NCBI GenBank assembly: GCA_003142355.1
Contig: PLMF01000169.1
Span: 3,572-20,979, forward strand
Source: Bryobacterales bacterium
GTDB lineage: Bacteria; Acidobacteriota; Terriglobia; Bryobacterales; Bryobacteraceae
Direction: 5' to 3'
DNA: 17,408 nucleotides
Shown: positions 7,517 to 14,641 of the stretch, piece by piece
How the letters are laid out: every line of letters begins with the position of its first letter
Position numbering within the stretch: position 1 is the first letter of the stretch
Notes under the pieces: model-generated
Seen by the model: only the letters and a program-made list of their open reading frames with translations
Databases searched by the model: none
Told to the model about the DNA's origin: nothing
Program-made: the position numbers and the translations under genes

Positions 7517-8638
7517 TCATCCATTGCCCGTTAACGCCGCCTGCATCATCGCCCTGGCATAACCGACATTGAATACGTAAGCAGCGTATCCGCCGCCCCC
7601 TGGGTAGCCGCGCAAGCCGCCAGACGCCTTGGTTGCTTCACGGTCGTAGTCAATGGCCCGCGGGTGCTCCGGAAAGACCAGGCGCGGGTACTTCTGCCGT
7701 ACCAGTTCCTTCATCACGAGGAACATGTTGTTCTCACCCTCGTCGATGAATACCTCCGTGTACCGCTCGTACGGCTTTTGCACGCGGACATTCCGGAAAT
7801 GCACGTGATTCATGCGGTCCTTCTGGCCGAAGTACCGGCAGACCTCTACCGGATCGTGCCCCATTTCCCGTGTCACCCCGCAATCGAACGTGATGCCGTT
7901 GGATTTGCTGGGAACGATATCGACGAGCCGCTTCCAGCCTTCGACGCTCCCCATGATCTGTTGAGAGCCGCGGCTAAGAGGCGCCGGCGGATCGTTTGGA
8001 TGCAGCGCCATTCGCACGCCCGCCTTTTCGGCAACCGGGATCACGGCTTTGAGGAAGTATGTGATGTTGTTCCAGATTTCCTCCAGATTGTGAGCGCCTT
8101 CTTCCGGAAGCGGAGGCAGGTTCTTCATGCGCTCGTAATCGAATCCCGTGTTACCCACCCCGGAACGGCCGGGCTCCTCGAAGTACCCCTCCATGGCGCG
8201 GTGCGCGTACCAGTTGTATTCCACGACGGGCAGGCCTGCGTTGCCGGCCGTCCGGAGGGACTGCTGGACCTTCTCAATTTCCTCATCGCGGCCGGGCCTT
8301 CCGTAGATCGCATTCGGGAATCCGACGATCATCATGTTGGCAAGGGTGAGACCGCCGGATTTTAATGTGTCCATGCGGGACCGTATGGCCGCTTCGGTCC
8401 AGGGGATCGGCGGCCCGGACATCAGGACGTGATTGACGCCGATCTGCTTCAGCGCGCGCATGCCGGCATCGTTCATCGTGTCCTGCGAGAGCGAAAGCGC
8501 GATCTTCGGTGTGTTCGGGCCTTCGCCGGGCATCCCGTGCGGGACCGTCTCCGCCGGTGCGGGAGCCGCTATCGATGGGAGCAGTGCCGCGGCGCCCGTA
8601 CCTTTGAGAACGGCCCTGCGTGAAAAACGCGAGTTCAT
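7517..8638 (-). CDS. Tat-exported mannonate dehydratase-like TIM-barrel protein
   Basis: 373 residues from the ATG at 8638 (AGGAGA 10 nt upstream; an in-frame GTG 6 nt further up is an alternative). A twin-arginine signal (SRRAVLKGTGAAALLP) opens the protein. The rest resembles UxuA-type mannonate dehydratase (D-mannonate to 2-keto-3-deoxygluconate plus water), with MALHPNDPP (His213), GITFDCGVTREMG (Cys253), HVHFRNV (His278/280), VFIDEGENNMF and a C-terminal GGGGYAAYVFNVGYARAM. His and Cys at these places correspond to the metal ligands of the family. The family's late PDHG motif appears as PEHP (Glu324-His325), a conservative change at a probable ligand. UxuA is normally cytoplasmic; Tat export of a pre-folded metalloenzyme is unusual. 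A related xylose-isomerase-like epimerase function cannot be excluded. It sits 29 nt behind the receptor. Confidence 0.8.
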   Translation of the reverse strand: MNSRFSRRAVLKGTGAAALLPSIAAPAPAETVPHGMPGEGPNTPKIALSLSQDTMNDAGMRALKQIGVNHVLMSGPPIPWTEAAIRSRMDTLKSGGLTLANMMIVGFPNAIYGRPGRDEEIEKVQQSLRTAGNAGLPVVEYNWYAHRAMEGYFEEPGRSGVGNTGFDYERMKNLPPLPEEGAHNLEEIWNNITYFLKAVIPVAEKAGVRMALHPNDPPAPLSRGSQQIMGSVEGWKRLVDIVPSKSNGITFDCGVTREMGHDPVEVCRYFGQKDRMNHVHFRNVRVQKPYERYTEVFIDEGENNMFLVMKELVRQKYPRLVFPEHPRAIDYDREATKASGGLRGYPGGGGYAAYVFNVGYARAMMQAALTGNG

Positions 8639-8667
8639 GTCCACGTTATCTCCTGACATACACCTGG

Positions 8668-11600
8668 TTAAAAAGTCAGCCGCAACGCCATCTGGATCAG
8701 CCTGGGGGTATTCAACTGCCCGGAGACCAAACCAAACTGCGCGCTACCGAAGGTGTTCCCTGGCGGATTAAACTGCACGCGGTTGAACAGGTTGAAGATT
8801 TCCGCCCGGTAGGAAAGCGAGAAGCGCTCTGTGATCTTGGTGTCCTTGGTGAGCGAAAAGTCCCAGTTGTTGATTCCGTGGGTGCGCGCGTGCGAGTCGG
8901 CACGGGCCTCGTCGCCGAACCCGAACGACGAGGGCTGCGAGTAGCAGGACGTGTTGAACCACTGGCTCAACTTCGCCTGCGCCGCGCCTCCGATCGCCGG
9001 ATTGCAGCCGGCGGTGATGTTCGGCCGCGGCGGTCCACCATTAAAGTACGTGCTGATGGAAGTCGGCTGTGCCAGCAGCGGGATCGGGAAGCCCGACTGG
9101 AAGGTCGTGATGCCGCTGACTCCCCAGCCGGAAACGAGCTTGTCCACGACTCCAGTCGCGCCGGGGAGGAGTTTCTTCCCTTTTCCAACAGGCAGCGGCA
9201 ACACATATGCCGCCACCCCCCGGAAGGGCGCGTTATAACTGAGTTCCGAGCGCTCCCCACGAAGGTTGTAATAATCCTGGATTTCGCCCGGCTGGTAATA
9301 CTCGTTGTAACCGGTCATGGTGTCGGCGTTGCCAATGTCCTTTGCGTACTCGAAGGAGACGAGTAGCGTGCCTCCATTGCTGAAGCGCTTCTGGACTCTC
9401 GACTGGAGAGCGTGGTACACCACGTCGAACCCCGCCGTGGTAGCGGAATAGACGCCGGTGTACTGCGGATAAGGTAGCAGAAGCTGGCCATATTGGACGG
9501 TCGGCAGCGACAGCGGACCATATTTGACGATGCCGTAAAACGGATTCTTCACCTGTTGGAGCAACTGGGTGCCCAGGGAGAGATCGGCGTAGGGGATCTG
9601 GTCGAAGCCCATGCCATTGCAGACGAGGCCGCCGGGAGCGTAGAGGTGCATGCCGCGGTTGCCCACATACGCCAGTTCCATCGAGAAACCGCTGCCCAGT
9701 TCCCGTTGGACGTCGAAGTTCCAGTTCACCATGTAGGGCGTGCGGTCGTTAGGGACATTGCTGACCACCAACTGCCCCAGAACGAGCGACTCGTAGTTGG
9801 CGTCCCGTAGCGGCAGCGGGATCAGGCCGCTGGGGTACGGGTTGCTGAACGACGCAATCGGTGTGAAGCCGCTGTCCTGCGTGGGCACCCATGGAGTCGC
9901 CGAGTTGTTGACGGGGCTGGCGTAAGGGTTCCCGTTTTGCACGGTCGTGCCGGGCGTATAGAAAACGCCGACCCCGGCCCGGATCACGGTCTTGTCGTTG
10001 GGACGCCAAGCTGCGCCGATGCGCGGGGAGAACAGCCTCCAGTGAGGCGCTTGGCTGAGCCGGCTGGGGTACCGCGTAGAGTTCACGAGCACCATGTCGC
10101 CGCCATAGTTCAAGCCTGCGGCCTGCAACGCGGGATTGGTGGCGCCGGGCAGCCAGACCGTGTTCCAGTCGTGTCTTTCGCTCCAGTACCCGGTGTATTC
10201 CCAACGCAACCCAAGCGTCAACGTGAGCTTGTTGCTGGCCCGGAACGTGTCATTGATATAGGCGCCGGCGTAGTGCTGTATGCCGTAGGGCGTATCGGCA
10301 TTAATCATGTTGCCGGCCTGGCCCAGACCCAAAAGATAAGATGCATAGGCGTTGCCGGTGTTGCCGGTGGAGAGCGGGTTGGCCGCCGTAAACGCGTTGG
10401 TGAAGTTGAAAAGATTGCCGTTGCCGGCTTCCTGCCCGTACGCCGCGATCTCGCGCCGCCACTCGCCTCCGAAATGCAGCGTGTGGCGGTTGATCGTCTT
10501 GGTGACGCCTCCACTGAGGGATTCGCTGTTGGAAATCTGCTGCAAAAACAGCGGTTGCATGCGATTTCCCCCCGGATTGTAGCCGGTCAATGTGGTCTCC
10601 GGCAGCTCCCTATGCACCAACTGGGAAACGGTGGCAGCGGGCCAACCGATTTCCTTGGTGAGGTCCAGGCCCATGTTCCATGCAGTGCGCATGGAGTAGT
10701 TTCGTAGAACCGAGAGGTTGATATCCAGCACCGTGCTTGGATTCAACGCATAGGTGTCCGCGATCACGCCGGAATCGGTCTGGGCGACGCTCCGGGTCTG
10801 CATGATGCCGCCGGTGCCGTAGGTGTCCGCTGGCTTCGTCCACGGGTTGACCGCCGTGAAACGGAAGAACAGGTGCTGTTTGTCGCTGGCGTTCACATCG
10901 ACTCGGGCACTTTCCTGATTCGCATCGGAGCCGGTGCTGTAGTTGAGCGTGAAATTATTCGTTAAGGCGGGCGAATTCGGAATGTTCCAGTACTTGTTGA
11001 GCAGCAGCGCCGTTGGGTCCAGCCGGTTGGATGGGATGATATTTCCAGGGAACGGTGTGCGGCCGGAGGTCACGCCGGCGGGACATGACGGGAGACCCTG
11101 CCCCCCGCAAGTTGTCGTCGCCGGATCGTAAACTACGTTGCTGATGGCCGAAAAGTTCCCGCCTCGTTCGGCGACGGTGGGGAAGGAATAAGTGGCGGTC
11201 GCGCCCGAGCGAACGCGGTTGCCTTCGTAACCCAGGAAGCCAAACACCCGGTTCTTGCGGATCGGTCCGCCCAGGGTGGTGCCGAACTGGTTCTGACTGT
11301 ATGCCGGTCGCGGCAGACCCGCCCGGTTGCTGAAGAAGGTGGAGGCGTTGAGGACTTTGTTGCGGAAATACTCGTACAGCGTGCCGTGATACTCGTTAGT
11401 GCCGGACTTGCTGGACAGGTTGACGACGCCATTGAGCGTACCGCCGTATTCTGGGCCCACGTTATGCGACATGACCTGGAATTCCAGCACCAGGTCCTGT
11501 ATGGGTTGGAACGCGGCGGTGTTGAGCTTGACGTTCATGAACGGAGCGCCGTCAAACCAGGTGACGCCCTGGTTCGCCAGGCCGCCGGAGATCTGGTAGT

Positions 11601-12162
11601 TCATCGTGCCGTTGGCGACCGCGTTGTTCTGCGGGATCACCCCCGGCGCTAGCGCGATGAGCGCGAATACGTTGCGCCCGTTGAGCGGCATATCCGTGAC
11701 GATTCGGCCCTCCACCATTTGGCCTTGGGTCGCGTTTTCGGTTTGCAGCAGAGGCGCCTGCGCCGTGACTTCCACTCGCTGGCCGACGTCGCCCAACTCC
11801 ATGATGCTGTCGATGCGGACCACGTTCTGGGTCTCCACTGGGACGGCATCGCGGGTCAGGTGCTTGAAGCCTGCCTTTTCGAATTCCACCTTATAGCTTC
11901 CCGGGACAAGGTTGACGAACTGATAGTTCCCATTGCCGTCGGTCTCGGCGGACCGGCGTTCGGCAGTCCCCAGATTTGTGAGGGATACCGCGGTCCCTGG
12001 GACACTGCCCCCGGTAGCGTCCGTGACGGTCCCGACGATGGAACCGTAGGACGTTTGGGCCGGCAAGGGCGCTGTGAACACTGCGAGCACAACGCTCAAG
12101 CCTAGAAAAAATGCGGATCGGCTCACCGATGCCGTGCGATGTGAGCACTTTATTAGCTCCAT
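8668..12162 (-). CDS. Oar-type TonB-dependent outer-membrane receptor
   Basis: 1164 residues from the ATG at 12162, fixed by GGAGG (12171-12175) 8 nt upstream. A signal peptide ends near PLPAQ (~35). Residues ~38-110 are a carboxypeptidase-regulatory-like beta-sandwich (GSIVGTVTDATGGSVPGTAV ... GNYQFVNLVPGSYKVEFEKAGF). A plug-like segment follows (VEVTAQAPLLQTENATQGQMV, VTDMPLNGRNVFALIALAPGV). The remainder is a long beta-barrel rich in aromatic and Asn/Gly strands, closing with MALRLTF, a terminal Phe typical of BAM-inserted barrels. Acidobacteria carry many such receptors for complex carbohydrate uptake; the substrate here is not visible but the neighbours suggest a uronate-containing glycan or sugar acid. 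It leads an operon of at least five genes and has its own promoter with a matching operator also found at the regulator gene. Confidence 0.92.
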   Translation of the reverse strand: MELIKCSHRTASVSRSAFFLGLSVVLAVFTAPLPAQTSYGSIVGTVTDATGGSVPGTAVSLTNLGTAERRSAETDGNGNYQFVNLVPGSYKVEFEKAGFKHLTRDAVPVETQNVVRIDSIMELGDVGQRVEVTAQAPLLQTENATQGQMVEGRIVTDMPLNGRNVFALIALAPGVIPQNNAVANGTMNYQISGGLANQGVTWFDGAPFMNVKLNTAAFQPIQDLVLEFQVMSHNVGPEYGGTLNGVVNLSSKSGTNEYHGTLYEYFRNKVLNASTFFSNRAGLPRPAYSQNQFGTTLGGPIRKNRVFGFLGYEGNRVRSGATATYSFPTVAERGGNFSAISNVVYDPATTTCGGQGLPSCPAGVTSGRTPFPGNIIPSNRLDPTALLLNKYWNIPNSPALTNNFTLNYSTGSDANQESARVDVNASDKQHLFFRFTAVNPWTKPADTYGTGGIMQTRSVAQTDSGVIADTYALNPSTVLDINLSVLRNYSMRTAWNMGLDLTKEIGWPAATVSQLVHRELPETTLTGYNPGGNRMQPLFLQQISNSESLSGGVTKTINRHTLHFGGEWRREIAAYGQEAGNGNLFNFTNAFTAANPLSTGNTGNAYASYLLGLGQAGNMINADTPYGIQHYAGAYINDTFRASNKLTLTLGLRWEYTGYWSERHDWNTVWLPGATNPALQAAGLNYGGDMVLVNSTRYPSRLSQAPHWRLFSPRIGAAWRPNDKTVIRAGVGVFYTPGTTVQNGNPYASPVNNSATPWVPTQDSGFTPIASFSNPYPSGLIPLPLRDANYESLVLGQLVVSNVPNDRTPYMVNWNFDVQRELGSGFSMELAYVGNRGMHLYAPGGLVCNGMGFDQIPYADLSLGTQLLQQVKNPFYGIVKYGPLSLPTVQYGQLLLPYPQYTGVYSATTAGFDVVYHALQSRVQKRFSNGGTLLVSFEYAKDIGNADTMTGYNEYYQPGEIQDYYNLRGERSELSYNAPFRGVAAYVLPLPVGKGKKLLPGATGVVDKLVSGWGVSGITTFQSGFPIPLLAQPTSISTYFNGGPPRPNITAGCNPAIGGAAQAKLSQWFNTSCYSQPSSFGFGDEARADSHARTHGINNWDFSLTKDTKITERFSLSYRAEIFNLFNRVQFNPPGNTFGSAQFGLVSGQLNTPRLIQMALRLTF

Positions 12163-12234
12163 GGTCGATTCCTCCAAGAAAGTCACTTTCGTGATCAACT
12201 TCCCCTGGGATTCCGAATTCGTGATCCAAGGCCC

Positions 12235-12261
12235 GTTCTGGCTCCAGAACTTCCGTTCTGG
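12235..12261 (-). promoter_or_regulatory. Alternative hairpins in the receptor leader
   Basis: GTTCTGG occurs at 12235-12241 and 12255-12261 on either side of CCAGAAC (12244-12250). In the minus-strand RNA the central segment's partner can be either flank, giving two mutually exclusive stems. One is a 7-bp stem with a GGAA (GNRA-type) tetraloop; the other has a tight loop. Confidence 0.35.
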
Positions 12262-12331
12262 CCCTCCCGGATCTCAGGAGAGCTTACAGCCATTCTTCCC
12301 GGCGAGGCTGCTAACCTCTTTCAGGGCGCAA

Positions 12332-12355
12332 TGGGCGCTGGGCGGGTAGCGCCCA
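12332..12355. promoter_or_regulatory. GC-rich stem-loop in the receptor leader
   Basis: TGGGCGCT (12332-12339) pairs exactly with AGCGCCCA (12348-12355) across an 8-nt loop. It lies in the middle of the 5' leader with no T-run; its role is unknown. Confidence 0.35.
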
Positions 12356-12459
12356 GGCCACCGCGGTCGCTGCCGTAGCCGCCAGGAAGTCTTGCCTCGC
12401 CAGTTTTCCATCTGCTATCGACCTCGCCTGAAGCCACCAGCCGCAACAATGTTTAGCTG

Positions 12460-12488
12460 ATGCTATGCTCACTCAGAAAGCCTGTCAA
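12460..12488 (-). promoter_or_regulatory. Sigma70-type promoter of the receptor operon
   Basis: The minus strand has a perfect -35 TTGACA (12488 to 12483), a 17-bp spacer and a -10 TAGCAT (12465 to 12460, 4 of 6 match). Transcription would start near 12453. The matching 30-bp inverted repeat ends one base before the -35 element, the usual place for an activator. Confidence 0.65.
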
Positions 12489-12489
12489 G

Positions 12490-12519
12490 GTGAATTCCGG
12501 AAGGTTAACCGTGATTCAC
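12490..12519. promoter_or_regulatory. Candidate operator 1 (receptor promoter)
   Basis: A 30-bp dyad, GTGAAT-N18-ATTCAC, centred about 50 bp upstream of the predicted start site. The same arms at the same spacing recur at 13934-13963. A second dyad GTGA-T-TCAC lies at its right end (12511-12519), inside a TTAAC...GTTAG frame (12505-12526) that also matches the other operator. Confidence 0.5.
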
Positions 12520-12566
12520 TTGTTAGTTAACTGATTGATCCGTCAAAGGTTGGCCTGAAGGTGTGT

Positions 12567-12594
12567 GAAAACGACCGCTGCGCTAGGCTAGCGG
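12567..12594 (-). terminator. Probable intrinsic terminator of the regulator gene
   Basis: Starting 13 nt after the regulator stop, the minus strand reads CCGCT, a 10-nt loop, AGCGG, then TCGTTTTC (T-run in 12574-12567). The loop contains a nested CGCTAG/CTAGCG palindrome (12581-12593). The stem is short, so strength is uncertain, but it would insulate the receptor operon from regulator transcription. Confidence 0.4.
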
Positions 12595-12607
12595 GGCGAC
12601 GCGCAGA

Positions 12608-13906
12608 TCATTTCGAGTAAACGGCCCTGACCGAAACCTGACCGGGAGATCCGGCCAGCGCGATCGTCTCGATTAGTATCTCCAGGTGAGATTGCCTGCC
12701 CGGTTTCGGCGAGGGTATGCTCGTGCGGGCCAGGGACTCGGCATTGCGGCGCGGCCCCGACAGGAACTCCCAGGCCGCCTCTGAGCCTTCCATGTTGGTG
12801 CCTTCGATAATCAAGACCCGACTGGAAGCCCCGCTGGCAGTTGTCCGGTCGAGCAGTGCGACCACGGCGAAAGCCGGCCCCGGTTCGCCATTCGGACCGC
12901 CACTGGCATAAACATTCCGGTCACCCGGCTTGGCCTGGGTGTTCCGAAACAGCAGGACTTTGTGAATATCGTCCCATTCAGAGCGGAACACCAAATCGTG
13001 CTCGAAGAGATCCACCCATGGATTCGACATCCGGCTGCCGACGAGCATCTGGTTACCTTCGGCAAGGTCGCGCATCTTCAAATCCCGGGCGTACCGCAGA
13101 GTATATCGCCACCGGTTGATCGCAGCCAAGTGCTCCATCTGCTGAGCCATCAGCATTGTCCAAAAGTTGGTCAACGGGCGCGCCCCGACGACGCTTACCC
13201 AGCGGGGGTCCTGCTTTGAAAGCCAACCGTTACTGAGGGGATAGCCGGGCTGAAGATAGTCCTCCAGTCTCAGGCGATCGCCGATGATGTCCTGAAAAGT
13301 CCCGTACGAACCGTCGCCCATGACGACGTTGACGGGCGAATCCGGTCCAAAAATGCTGGTAAGCAGCCACGGCTCGCGGTTGCCGGCGGACGGGGCCACA
13401 ACCGAGCGAAGCTGCCGGTTTTGCCACCAGAGCGCGGCGCACACTACACTCAGCACAATGGCTGCGGCGAGAGGCACCCACATCAGAAGCCGGCGATGCA
13501 GCGCCCCCGCCTGGGTGCCCGGACCATGGTCGTTTTCTTCCCCCGGTTGGGCGTAACTGGACGTGCCCGCATCCCGGAAAACAGGAACATAATTCCCTTT
13601 AGGGATCTCGATTACTAGAGGTTCGTGCCGGCCCTCGTCGCGGAAATACTCTTCCAAACGAAGGCGAAGCTGTCGAGCCTGCACGCGTACGATGCTGTCG
13701 TCCGAGGGGTTGTAATCGGACTTCCGCCCAAATACCGAAGACCCGATCTGGTGTTCGGTCAGCGCGTTCGTATGGCCGAGCAAGGTCTCCCGGCAGATGT
13801 GCAGAAGCAAATCCCGCAACCGAGCAGCCTTCTGGAACTGACGGCTGGCGGCAACGCGTTCTACGAGTTTCCACCGCGCGTCGGTGCGGACGTCGTTCTC
13901 TCCCAT
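12608..13906 (-). CDS. Membrane-spanning winged-helix transcriptional regulator
   Basis: 432 residues. Residues ~10-110 form an OmpR-like winged-helix domain of the kind common in Acidobacteria (LTEHQIGSSVFGRKSDYNP, SIVRVQARQLRLRLEEYF, then the wing IPKGNYVPVF). A linker with Pro/Gly leads to one membrane span (~139-161, LLMWVPLAAAIVLSVVCAALWW). About 270 residues then lie on the periplasmic side, including GDGSYGTFQDI, MLVGSRMSNPWVDLFE and IIEGTNMEGSEAAWEFL, which look like a ligand-sensing domain of unknown specificity. No kinase, receiver or phospho-acceptor region is present, so it should work as a one-component ToxR/CadC-like switch. It lies directly upstream of the receptor operon, and matching inverted repeats stand before both genes. 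The Shine-Dalgarno is weak (TGAG). Confidence 0.82.
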   Translation of the reverse strand: MGENDVRTDARWKLVERVAASRQFQKAARLRDLLLHICRETLLGHTNALTEHQIGSSVFGRKSDYNPSDDSIVRVQARQLRLRLEEYFRDEGRHEPLVIEIPKGNYVPVFRDAGTSSYAQPGEENDHGPGTQAGALHRRLLMWVPLAAAIVLSVVCAALWWQNRQLRSVVAPSAGNREPWLLTSIFGPDSPVNVVMGDGSYGTFQDIIGDRLRLEDYLQPGYPLSNGWLSKQDPRWVSVVGARPLTNFWTMLMAQQMEHLAAINRWRYTLRYARDLKMRDLAEGNQMLVGSRMSNPWVDLFEHDLVFRSEWDDIHKVLLFRNTQAKPGDRNVYASGGPNGEPGPAFAVVALLDRTTASGASSRVLIIEGTNMEGSEAAWEFLSGPRRNAESLARTSIPSPKPGRQSHLEILIETIALAGSPGQVSVRAVYSK

Positions 13907-13933
13907 AAGCTCAACACACTGTTAGGATTAACG

Positions 13934-13963
13934 GTGAATTACATGTTAATCGCATGAATTCAC
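13934..13963. promoter_or_regulatory. Candidate operator 2 (regulator promoter region)
   Basis: A 30-bp dyad with the same arms and spacing as operator 1: GTGAAT-N18-ATTCAC, centred ~42 bp before the regulator start codon. Its arms extend further (ACATG/CATG with a one-base offset). An overlapping TTAAC (13928-13932) ... GTTAA (13945-13949) pair also matches operator 1. Any promoter here would overlap the dyad, which would fit autoregulation; I could not pick a single convincing -35/-10 pair. Confidence 0.5.
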
Positions 13964-14163
13964 ATACCAATTCCTGATGCACGGCAAGAATCAGGTTACC
14001 ACCGATGTCGATGTCAAATCTCAAGCACCCGCTGTGCGTAGCCAAGAACGGATCCGCTAGCGTCGGGAAGTTCCGTATGGGTTCAGAGACGTTCAATCTC
14101 CGGATCCGTGGTACCCGCAAGGCAGAGTTCGCCAGGGCGAATCTCGGCGTAATCTTCTGGTGG
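13964..14163. other. Intergenic region with no recognised content
   Basis: About 200 bases between the regulator's candidate operator and the end of the kdgT remnant. Neither strand shows a convincing gene, and I could not recognise the missing part of kdgT in it. Confidence 0.4.
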
Positions 14164-14459
14164 TTAGCCTGGTTTGCCCGCTGTGATCGCGATGAAGCTG
14201 GCCGCCACCAGCGCTATCCCGCGCTTAAGCCTCCCCGGCGCAACACCTGCGGCAAAGCCTCGACTCGGATGGTGGCGCCCAGGCATAGATAGAACACCGC
14301 CAGGATGGGAAGCGCCCCAGTGAACAGTGCGCCGGTGAACGATCCGAAAAAAGTCGCGGTGTTGGGAGCCACGGTAGCTATTACGGCTCCGGCGGCGAGC
14401 GGCGCCGCCATCATTCCACCCGGGATGCGCTCTATGGTTCGCTTGATCGGTATCTGCAT
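14164..14459 (-). pseudogene. kdgT: Truncated, frameshifted 2-keto-3-deoxygluconate permease
   Basis: The first 76 or so residues closely follow Kdg[57 protein letters not shown] (E. coli has IKRSIEKIPGGMM, YFGSFTNG...TGTVPILAVW, CMGASIKLSATGTVLRKSG). The reading frame then stops at 14214. A one-base frame change near RRGG continues [17 protein letters not shown] to a stop at 14164, matching the next KdgT membrane helix. The remaining ~220 residues of the ~327-residue family are missing. The ribosome site (AGGAGG, 5 nt before the ATG) is intact, so decay looks recent. KdgT is an inner-membrane proton symporter for 2-keto-3-deoxygluconate, the product of mannonate dehydratase, which ties the remnant to the neighbouring locus. 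The 182 bases upstream of it hold no gene I can recognise. Confidence 0.82.
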
Positions 14460-14641
14460 CCCTTCCTCCTCATGGCGTGCGAGGCATGTTCTTGTGCGCG
14501 GTCAAGGCCAGCACTTGGGGGCGCTATCCCTCCGCGGGCTCTCCGCCATCCAGCGGCGAAGACAATCACCCAGTGGCGAACGCGAGTGGGCTTTGCGATA
14601 CGGGCCGGGCTGGGCGCTTCGGGGGTCACGAGTCTCGTATA

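Larger units (their letters stand above)
12163..12453 (-). other. Long 5' leader of the receptor operon
   Basis: From the predicted transcription start (~12453) to the receptor ATG is about 290 nt without an open gene. It contains two stem-loops (listed separately) and a direct repeat TTCGTGATC at 12188-12196 and 12218-12226, 30 bp apart. I found no known riboswitch core. A leader this long leaves room for post-transcriptional control. Confidence 0.4.

Noticed and set aside
12188..12226. Direct repeat TTCGTGATC, 30 bp apart, near the receptor start
   Set aside because: Nine-base repeat found only twice and inside the predicted leader; too little to claim an operator.
13911..14292. Short open frames on both strands between the regulator and kdgT remnant
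   Set aside because: No ribosome site, no recognisable family, and they overlap the candidate operator or the kdgT remnant in other frames.
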